Of a stretch of DNA of 5,362 nt, positions 1-5,362 are shown piece by piece. Source of the stretch: Bacillota bacterium (lineage in GTDB: Bacteria > Bacillota > Sulfobacillia > RBS10-35 > JAJYVM01); NCBI GenBank assembly GCA_021792015.1, contig JAJYVM010000289.1, positions 1 through 5,362 on the forward strand, read 5' to 3'. The position numbers and the translations under genes were made by a program. The notes beneath the pieces are model-generated. The model saw only the letters and a list, made by a program, of their open reading frames with translations, was not told the DNA's origin and made no database searches. Numbering within the stretch: the first letter of the stretch is position 1; the number at the start of each line of letters is the position of its first letter.

Positions 1-80
1 CCCGCCAAGACCGGTGCGGACCTTCAACTCGCATCCGCGCCCGCCAAGGCCGGTGCGGACCTTCAACTCGCATCCGCGCC
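1..80. repeat. 39-bp tandem repeat, two copies, hairpin-forming
   Basis: Positions 1-39 and 40-78 are the same 39-bp unit in direct tandem, with one difference (A at 10, G at 49). Each unit can fold: GGTGCGGA (13-20 and 52-59) pairs with TCCGCGCC (34-41 and 73-80) over a 13-base loop, with one G-T wobble. The second arm of each hairpin runs two bases into the next unit, so the repeats interlock. Similarity ends at about 80, and the first copy begins at the window edge, so the array may be longer. It lies downstream of the acylase stop codon, in non-coding DNA. A period of 39 is divisible by three, but the plus-strand frame through it runs antisense into the acylase gene, so coding is not supported. 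There are no spacers, so it is not a CRISPR array. I do not recognise the family. Confidence 0.85.
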
Positions 81-112
81 GGAGGGTCCCCACGGCGACG
101 GTCGTCCAAAAG

Positions 113-2233
113 CTACCCGACCATTATAGCCGCCTGCGCCGAGGCCGCGATCGCCGCCCAGTCGTAGCGCATGGGCAGCAGGCGGTGATCGTGCCAGGTG
201 TCGGCCTGGCCCGGCACCGCCCACCCCGAGCGCTCCCAGTCGTCGAGGTCGAACACGTAGCGGGCGACCGACGCGCCCAGCACCGTGAAGTCGACGCCGG
301 CGGCGAAGCTGGCCGCCTGCACCGTGTCGGAGTCGCCGGCCATGCCCCGCGGGCGGGGCGTGAGCGCGGCCAGCCCCAGCGCGTGCTGCGGCGCCAGGCG
401 GTGCACGTCCCGCCACACCCAGCCCTCGGGATCGGGCCCGTAGTCGCGCTGCAGGCGCGCCATGGCCCGGCGCAGCGCCTCGCTCAGCAGATCCGGCCAC
501 GTGTGCCCCTCCGGCAGCAGCCCGCCCCGGACATCGATCGAGGCCTGCCGCAGCGCCTGGCGGCGGATGCGCGCCAGCATGGCCCGGGCGCCGGGGTTGG
601 CCAGCGAGAGGCACTCCCGCAGCAGGGGGCCGAGGACGGGCTCGGCCACGAGCAGGGCCAACTCGTCGCGCAGGGCGTTGTAGACGGTGGGCGCCACGTC
701 GTCCGCCCGCACGGTCCCGTCCCAGGCGGCGAGGATCTCGCGCCCGGGGCCCTGGATCTTGGGCAGCAGGCCGAGCAGTTCCTGGGCCGCGGGCGAGCGC
801 ACGTCGGCATGGACATCGGTCATGGCGACCACCGTCCACGCCGCTTCACTCGTGAGGCGCGCCGCGATGCGTCGCGCCCGATCGTCGGCCGCGAAGGTCA
901 GGCCCAGGTAGTGCGCGTACTCGTCCCCGACCACCCGGTTGTTTGCGGTCACCAGCCACCCGTCCGGCGGGTTGCTGGCGTGCGGCATCTCATCGAAGGG
1001 GATGGTCCCCTGCCACTCGTGCTCGCCCGTCCAGCCCGGCACAGGCACCCAGCCGTTCAGCGGTGCCCGGACCGGCACCACGCCGCGGGTTCTGTACGCG
1101 ATGTTGCCGTCCACGTCGGCCGTGAGCAGGTTGTTGACGGGATCGACCCAGTCGCGCATCACCTCGTCGAACTCCGCGCACGAGGCGGTGCGCAGCATGG
1201 GGCGCAGGCAGCGCCAGCCGGCGTACAGGTTCGCCGTGTACGCGAAGGCGATGCCCGGCAGCACCAGGGGGCCGTGGTGCGTGCGCTCGATGGTGATCGC
1301 TTCGTCCGGCGCGCCCCGGACGTGGACGGTCTCGGTCGAAACCTCGAGCGGCCGCCACTGGCCGCGGAACTCGTACTCGCCCTCCCGGATCCGCTCCACG
1401 AAGAGGTCCTGCGTGTCGGCGCCCGTGTGGGTGATGCACCAGGCCACGCGCGGGTTGTGTCCGAAGTGCGGCAGCCCCGGCACCCCGGCGAAGGAGAGGC
1501 CGATGGCGTCGAACTCGTCGCAGGCGATGTGGATCTGGTAGTACACGTTGGGGACCTCGACGGCGCGGTGGGGGTCGCCGGCCAGCAGGGGCTTGCCGGA
1601 GCGGGTGCGTGCGCCGGAGACGGCCCAGTTGTTGCTGCCGTCGTGCTCCGTCTCGGGGAAGGCCGCCCGCAGGTAGTCGAGGCCGGCCGCCAGGTTGGCC
1701 TGCCGGATGGCCTCGTCGGCACCCGGGGGCAGGATCAGCCGCTCGGCGGGCGATAGCGGCGCCATGAGCTTCATGAGCGCGAGCGGGCCGCACGCGGCCG
1801 CCACGCGCCCGCGCCACAGCTTCGCCTGCCAGAGCCCCATCAGCACGTGGCGGGCTTTGTACACCGCCATGCAGTCCCACGGCTGCCACGGATCCGGCCG
1901 TGCACCGTATTCCGGCGGCAGGCGGCTTGCCTGCGCGAGCCAGCCGTTCACGCCTGCGGCGTAGGCGTCGAACATCTCCCGCGCATCCTCAGGCAGGGCG
2001 CGGTACTCGGCCGCGACGGTGGCGCCCACGCCCAAGCGCCGCCACAGCCGGTCCTGGGGCAGGCCCTGCGGGCCTGCCATCTCGGCCCACCGGCCATACG
2101 CCCGGTGCCGGTCGGCATCCATCTGAAAGAGCCGGTCCGCCGCGTGGACCCAGCCCTGGCCGAAGAAGGCGTCGCGCGCGTCGCGGCCGCGGATGTGGGC
2201 GATGCCGTCCGGGTCGCGGAGGATCTCCGCCAT
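113..2233 (-). CDS. Penicillin acylase-family protein (Ntn-hydrolase, S45 type), 706 aa, no signal peptide
   Basis: Family members hydrolyse amide bonds of penicillins, cephalosporins, acyl-homoserine lactones or other N-acyl compounds after self-cleavage into alpha and beta chains. The N-terminus shows the family pattern: RDPDGIAHIRG (6-16), FGQGWVHAADRLFQMD (24-39) and GRWAEMAG (47-54). The beta chain should begin at Ser200 in GSNNWAVSG (199-207; codon 1634-1636), followed by LLAGDPHR (216-223), THTGADTQDLFVERI (268-282), HHGPL (319-323), a likely oxyanion Asn in DPVNNLLTADVDGNI (364-378) and GDSDTVQAA (633-641). The ATG at 2233 was chosen because GGGAGGT lies 7 bases upstream and homology begins at once; the frame further upstream is antisense to the PBP gene. 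No signal peptide or membrane segment is visible, unlike exported penicillin G acylase, so a cytoplasmic enzyme is inferred. The usual C-terminal GQSG...HYDDQ-like segment is replaced by a shorter PGQADTWHDHRLLPM (674-688). Family assignment is firm; substrate is unknown. Confidence 0.93.
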   Translation of the reverse strand: MAEILRDPDGIAHIRGRDARDAFFGQGWVHAADRLFQMDADRHRAYGRWAEMAGPQGLPQDRLWRRLGVGATVAAEYRALPEDAREMFDAYAAGVNGWLAQASRLPPEYGARPDPWQPWDCMAVYKARHVLMGLWQAKLWRGRVAAACGPLALMKLMAPLSPAERLILPPGADEAIRQANLAAGLDYLRAAFPETEHDGSNNWAVSGARTRSGKPLLAGDPHRAVEVPNVYYQIHIACDEFDAIGLSFAGVPGLPHFGHNPRVAWCITHTGADTQDLFVERIREGEYEFRGQWRPLEVSTETVHVRGAPDEAITIERTHHGPLVLPGIAFAYTANLYAGWRCLRPMLRTASCAEFDEVMRDWVDPVNNLLTADVDGNIAYRTRGVVPVRAPLNGWVPVPGWTGEHEWQGTIPFDEMPHASNPPDGWLVTANNRVVGDEYAHYLGLTFAADDRARRIAARLTSEAAWTVVAMTDVHADVRSPAAQELLGLLPKIQGPGREILAAWDGTVRADDVAPTVYNALRDELALLVAEPVLGPLLRECLSLANPGARAMLARIRRQALRQASIDVRGGLLPEGHTWPDLLSEALRRAMARLQRDYGPDPEGWVWRDVHRLAPQHALGLAALTPRPRGMAGDSDTVQAASFAAGVDFTVLGASVARYVFDLDDWERSGWAVPGQADTWHDHRLLPMRYDWAAIAASAQAAIMVG

Positions 2234-2272
2234 TTTGCATACCTCCCGCGCGATCGGGGCACGGGTAGCATC
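2234..2272. promoter_or_regulatory. 39-bp divergent intergenic region between acylase and PBP genes
   Basis: This is the entire space between the two divergent start codons. It holds the acylase Shine-Dalgarno site and is too short for two conventional promoters plus leaders, so at least one promoter must overlap or lie inside the opposite gene. I see no convincing -35/-10 pair or operator palindrome. Upstream of the PBP start only weak G runs are present (GGGG at 2256-2259, GGG at 2263-2265), so translation initiation of the PBP gene looks weak or not driven by a standard Shine-Dalgarno pairing. The regulatory role is inferred from position only. Confidence 0.4.
2241..2247 (-). promoter_or_regulatory. 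Shine-Dalgarno site of the acylase gene
   Basis: On the minus strand this reads GGGAGGT, a strong match to the 16S rRNA 3' end, 7 bases before the ATG at 2233. It supports this start over the out-of-frame ATG at 2240, which lies immediately after it with no spacing and opens only an arginine/proline-rich shadow frame. Confidence 0.75.
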
Positions 2273-4378
2273 ATGGGTACCCGTTGGCCATCCTGGTTCT
2301 GGGCGCGGGGGACGCCGCGCCCCCCACGGCTCTGGGTCCGGCGGCTGGGCTGGGTCGGCGTCTCCCTCGTCGCGGCGGTGGTGGCCCTGATCGCGGTCCT
2401 GCCCATCCGCGTCCCCGCGATGAGCAACCCCACGGTCATCTACGACGACCGTGGCCGCGTCCTGGCGACCCTCTACCGGCAGAACCGCGTCCCGGTGACC
2501 CTGGCCGAGGTGCCGGCCGTCATGCAGCGGGCCGTGATCGATGCCGAGGACCGGGATTTCTACGGGGACTTCGGCATCAATCCGCGGTCGATCCTGCGGG
2601 CGGCCATCGTCGACCTGCGCGAGCGCCGGATCGTGCAGGGCGGCAGCACCATCGCCCAGCAGCTGGCCAAGACGCTCTTTCTCACCCCGGCCCGCACCTT
2701 CACGCGCAAGATCGAGGAGGTGGCCTACACCCTCAAGCTGGAGGCCACCTACACCAAGCCGGAGATCCTGCAAATGTACCTCAACGATGTCTACTTCGGC
2801 GACGGCGCGTACGGCGTCGGCGCGGCGGCGCGGACCTACTTCGACAAGCCGGTGCAGGCCCTGACGCTGCCCGAGGCCGCCCTGCTCGCGGGCCTCATCC
2901 GCGCGCCGGGGGCGTACAACCCGTACGTCCATCCCAAACTGGCCCAGCAGGTGCGCCTGAACGTCCTGGACAGCATGGTCGCGGCCGGGACGATCGACCG
3001 CGCCCAGGCGGCGGCGGCTGCTGCCCAGCCCCTGGGCGTCGTGGCGCGCAGGCCCCAGCCGGGGAGCGAGCGCAGCTACCTGATCCACTACATCCTGGGC
3101 CAGGTGACCGCGGCCCACCCCAACCTGGCGGACAGCCTGCGCCGGGGCGGCTACCGCATCTTCACGACCATCGACCTCACCATGCAGGAGGCGGCGGAGA
3201 AGGACTTCGCGCGCTACATGCCGCCCGGCAAGCCCGATTCGCAGGGGATCGTCCAGCCCGAGGGCGCCCTCGTGGCGATCGACCCGCAGACGGGCGGCAT
3301 CCGCGCCATGGTCGGCGGCCGCGGCAACCCCGGCGACACCTTCAACCGCGCCGTCGACGCCCAGCGCCAGCCGGGCTCGACGTTCAAGGCCTTCCTGTAC
3401 TCCGCCGTCCTGTCCGCCGGCTACACGGTCGCCGACCGGCAGATGGACGCCGCCGTGTCCTACCCCGGCGCCGACGGGGGCGTGTACCGTCCGACCGACT
3501 ATGGCAGCACGCCCTACCTGAACAAGGAGGTCACGGTACGCGAGGCCCTTGCGATCTCCGACAACGTCGCGGCCGTGAAGTGGGCCAACCTGATCGGGCC
3601 CGAGCGCGTGATCGCGGTCGCCCGGCGGATGGGGATCACCAGCCCCATGCAGCCGACCCTGCCCCTGGTCCTCGGGGCCTACACCGTCACGCCGCTGGAG
3701 CTGGCCGACGCCTACGTGCCCCTGGCGAACCTCGGCAAGGCCATCGCGCCGTGGTCGATCCGCGCGGTGATCGCCCCCGACGGCCGGCCCCTTGCCATGC
3801 CGGCACCGCCCAAGGCGCGCCAGGCCCTGAGCCCGGGCGTGGCCTACATCGTCACGTCGCTGCTGGAGAGCGTGCTCACGCAGGGCACCGGGAAGGGCCT
3901 GCTGCCGATCCTGCAGGGCCGGCCCGCGGCCGGCAAGACGGGAACGACGAACGACCAGAAGGACGCGTGGTTCGTCGGGTACACGCCGAGCCTGGTGGCC
4001 GCGGTGTGGGTGGGCGACGACATACCCCGCCCCATGGCCAACGGCTACGGCAGCCAGCTGGCGGGACCGATCTGGGCGCACTTCATGGCCGATGCCGAGC
4101 GCGGGACGGAGATCAGCGACTGGGCGCAGCCGGGCGACGTGGTGACGGTGAAGGTGTCAGCCGATGACGGGCTGCTGCCGAACCCATCCTCGCCGACGGT
4201 GCCGGAGGTGTTCCTGCGCGGCACGGTGCCGACGGCGGTGAGCCCGATCCTGAGCCGCACCGCGCCGCCGGCACCCGTGGGCCTGCCGGGCGACATGATG
4301 AACCCGCCGGAAGCGTGGCCGCCGCCGCCCCTGGAGCCGGCCGGCCTGCCCCCCGTGGCGCAGGTGCCCTTGGAGTGA
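2273..4378 (+). CDS. Class A penicillin-binding protein (PBP1A family), bifunctional transglycosylase/transpeptidase, 701 aa
   Basis: It polymerises lipid II into glycan strands and crosslinks the stem peptides on the outer face of the cytoplasmic membrane. Order: basic cytoplasmic tail (1-24), membrane anchor (about 25-44), GT51 domain (about 55-225), linker, transpeptidase domain (about 330-610), then a C-terminal extension ending in a proline-rich tail (about 664-701). GT51 motifs: catalytic Glu92 in EDRDFYGDFG (92-101), GGSTIAQQLAK (123-133), RKIEEVA (145-151), and KPEILQMYLNDVYFG (162-176). Transpeptidase motifs: SxxK as Ser369-Thr-Phe-Lys372 (Ser codon 3377-3379), SDN at 429-431 and KTGT at 555-558. 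The ATG at 2273 places the membrane anchor correctly; the open frame upstream is antisense to the acylase and has no plausible nearer start. The histidine usual in EDxxFxxHxG is Asp99 here. A short polyalanine run (246-251) lies in the linker. It is divergent from the acylase and convergent with the protease, so probably monocistronic. Confidence 0.97.
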   Translation: MGTRWPSWFWARGTPRPPRLWVRRLGWVGVSLVAAVVALIAVLPIRVPAMSNPTVIYDDRGRVLATLYRQNRVPVTLAEVPAVMQRAVIDAEDRDFYGDFGINPRSILRAAIVDLRERRIVQGGSTIAQQLAKTLFLTPARTFTRKIEEVAYTLKLEATYTKPEILQMYLNDVYFGDGAYGVGAAARTYFDKPVQALTLPEAALLAGLIRAPGAYNPYVHPKLAQQVRLNVLDSMVAAGTIDRAQAAAAAAQPLGVVARRPQPGSERSYLIHYILGQVTAAHPNLADSLRRGGYRIFTTIDLTMQEAAEKDFARYMPPGKPDSQGIVQPEGALVAIDPQTGGIRAMVGGRGNPGDTFNRAVDAQRQPGSTFKAFLYSAVLSAGYTVADRQMDAAVSYPGADGGVYRPTDYGSTPYLNKEVTVREALAISDNVAAVKWANLIGPERVIAVARRMGITSPMQPTLPLVLGAYTVTPLELADAYVPLANLGKAIAPWSIRAVIAPDGRPLAMPAPPKARQALSPGVAYIVTSLLESVLTQGTGKGLLPILQGRPAAGKTGTTNDQKDAWFVGYTPSLVAAVWVGDDIPRPMANGYGSQLAGPIWAHFMADAERGTEISDWAQPGDVVTVKVSADDGLLPNPSSPTVPEVFLRGTVPTAVSPILSRTAPPAPVGLPGDMMNPPEAWPPPPLEPAGLPPVAQVPLE

Positions 4379-4387
4379 GAATCGGGT

Positions 4388-4412
4388 GGGGCCGCGGCTC
4401 AGCCGCGGCCCC
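4388..4412. terminator. Probable bidirectional hairpin terminator between convergent genes
   Basis: GGGGCCGCGGC (4388-4398), loop TCA, then GCCGCGGCCCC (4402-4412) form a perfect 11-bp, all-G/C stem. It begins 9 bases after the PBP stop and lies 25 bases from the end of the protease gene on the other strand, so it can serve both. There is no T tract on either side (TTCACG follows on plus; on minus it is followed by ACCCGATT), so it is a stem-only or Rho-assisted terminator at best, or an mRNA 3'-end stabiliser. Confidence 0.7.
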
Positions 4413-4437
4413 TTCACGAATCCCGGCCGTTTGGCGC

Positions 4438-5362
4438 CTAGCCGCCCTGTGTGCTCGAGCTCGGCGCCAGCGACGTCAGGGTGACCTTCACGGAGATGGT
4501 CTTGCCGTTGCGCAGGATCCCCAGCGAGATCGTCTGACCCGGCTCGTACTTGTTGACCTCGGCGATGACGTCGTCCGTGTTCTTCACGGGCACGCCGTTC
4601 ACCGACACGATCTGGTCGCCGATCTGCAGGCCGGCCTTGGCCGCGGGGCCGCCGGGCACGATCGAGGAGATCGTCACGGGCACCGACTGTCCGGGCAGGC
4701 TCTGCGCGGGGCTCGACAGCGTCACGCCGATGTAACCGCGGCGCACGTGGCCGTACTTCATCAGGTCGGTGATGACGTGCACGACGGTGTTGCTGGGGAT
4801 CGCGAAGCCGATGCCCGCCGCCGGCACGCCCGGCTCGGCCGTGACCGTCTTGTACGCGGTGATGCCGATGACCTGGCCGGCGGAGTTCAGCAGGGCGCCG
4901 CCGCTGTTGCCGGGGTTGATGGGCGCATCGGTCTGGATGACCTGCGTCACGCGCTGGTTCGCGGCACCGGTGCTGCCGGGGGGCGCGAAGCCGTACGACT
5001 GGTTGCGGATGCCGCTGACGACGCCGGTCGTCACCGAGTCGGTCAGGTTGGTGCCGAGCGGGTTGCCGATGGCGATGGCCATCTGGCCGGGCACGAGCTT
5101 GTCGGAGTTGCCGAAGGTGGCCGTCGGCAGGGGCTTGGGATAGTTCACCTTGATGACGGCCAGGTCCGTGGGCGCGTCCTCCCCGACGATCGTGGCCGGC
5201 AGGGCCGTGCCGTTATGCAGCACGACGGTCAGCTTGCTCGCCCCGTACACGACGTGGTCGTCGGTCACGATGTAGCCGCGCGAGTCGAAGATGATGCCCG
5301 AGCCGGAGGCCTCCTGCTGCTGCGTGGCGCCGTAAATGGTCTGCGACGTGCTCTGGTTGATG
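4438..5362 (-). CDS. HtrA/DegP-like serine protease with one PDZ domain (5' end beyond the window)
   Basis: This is an S1C trypsin-like protease of the envelope, expected to degrade or refold damaged exported proteins. The visible 307 residues include the whole catalytic triad: His36 in VTDDHVV (32-38), Asp66 in PTDLAVIKV (64-72) and Ser153 in NPGNSGGAL (149-157; codon 4903-4905). GSGIIFDSRGYIV (20-32) precedes the His. A single PDZ domain follows, from about 209 (GYIGVTL) to about 298, and includes GLQIGDQIVSVNG; the protein ends in a short Ser/Gly tail with TAG at 4438-4440. An internal GTG at 5268 should not be taken as the start, because the frame stays open to the window edge and the residues before it are conserved protease sequence. 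The N-terminal part, where family members carry a signal or membrane anchor, is not in the window. The TNxHV motif usual in the family reads TDDHV here. Confidence 0.95.
   Translation of the reverse strand, partial: INQSTSQTIYGATQQQEASGSGIIFDSRGYIVTDDHVVYGASKLTVVLHNGTALPATIVGEDAPTDLAVIKVNYPKPLPTATFGNSDKLVPGQMAIAIGNPLGTNLTDSVTTGVVSGIRNQSYGFAPPGSTGAANQRVTQVIQTDAPINPGNSGGALLNSAGQVIGITAYKTVTAEPGVPAAGIGFAIPSNTVVHVITDLMKYGHVRRGYIGVTLSSPAQSLPGQSVPVTISSIVPGGPAAKAGLQIGDQIVSVNGVPVKNTDDVIAEVNKYEPGQTISLGILRNGKTISVKVTLTSLAPSSSTQGG

Noticed and set aside
1..80. CRISPR array
   Set aside because: The two units abut directly with no spacer, and the repeated unit itself fills the whole period.
14..1756. Long plus-strand open frame of 580 codons over the acylase gene
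   Set aside because: It is antisense to a gene with clear family motifs, its product is dominated by Arg, Gly, His and Val with no recognisable domain, and it starts inside the 39-bp repeat. GC-rich codon bias on the opposite strand explains its lack of stops.
2234..2272. Classical sigma-70 promoter boxes in the divergent spacer (for example TGCATA at 2236-2241)
   Set aside because: No matching -35 element lies at a suitable distance and the hexamer match is weak, so it cannot be told from chance.
2234..4081. Minus-strand frame open for 616 codons upstream of and in frame with the acylase, which could suggest a fused larger protein
   Set aside because: The extension is fully antisense to the PBP gene, has low-complexity Arg/Gly/His composition, and the ATG at 2233 has a good Shine-Dalgarno site with family homology starting right after it.
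2284..4167. Plus-strand 627-codon frame overlapping the PBP gene
   Set aside because: It is a +1/+2 shadow of the PBP frame, with Gly/Arg/Pro/His-rich composition and no domain motifs; the PBP frame has every expected catalytic motif.
4438..5268. Taking the GTG at 5268 as the start of the protease
   Set aside because: The frame continues to the window edge and encodes the conserved GSGIIFDSRGYIV segment before the catalytic His, so the gene is cut by the window rather than starting here.

Overview
The window is GC-rich bacterial chromosomal DNA (about 70% G+C by eye, with strong third-position G/C bias). It carries three cell-envelope-type genes packed with little spacing. No RNA gene, insertion sequence, integrase, CRISPR array or phage gene is visible. 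Taxonomy cannot be fixed from these genes. The bifunctional penicillin-binding protein and the single-PDZ HtrA protease only say that this is a peptidoglycan-making bacterium, and the base composition would suit many high-GC soil or subsurface lineages.

Layout, left to right: (1) positions 1-80 hold two near-identical copies of a 39-bp tandem repeat that can form a hairpin; the array may continue beyond the left edge. (2) Positions 113-2233, minus strand, encode a complete 706-aa penicillin acylase-family Ntn-hydrolase with the autocatalytic serine intact and no signal peptide. (3) A 39-bp divergent spacer separates it from (4) a complete 701-aa class A penicillin-binding protein (PBP1A type) at 2273-4378, plus strand, with all key transglycosylase and transpeptidase motifs present. 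(5) A perfect GC-rich hairpin at 4388-4412 sits between the convergent ends of the PBP and (6) an HtrA/DegP-like serine protease with one PDZ domain on the minus strand. That gene starts beyond the right edge; its reading frame is open to the last base of the window.

The PBP builds and crosslinks peptidoglycan outside the membrane, and the HtrA protease probably handles misfolded exported proteins in the same compartment. The acylase is the least certain in role: its family cleaves amide bonds in beta-lactams, acyl-homoserine lactones and other N-acyl compounds, and it shares a very short divergent control region with a beta-lactam target protein. Whether that neighbourhood has meaning is open. 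I see no clear undescribed system here; the most distinctive items are the 39-bp repeat, the acylase/PBP divergent pair, and the unusual C-terminus and apparent cytoplasmic location of the acylase.
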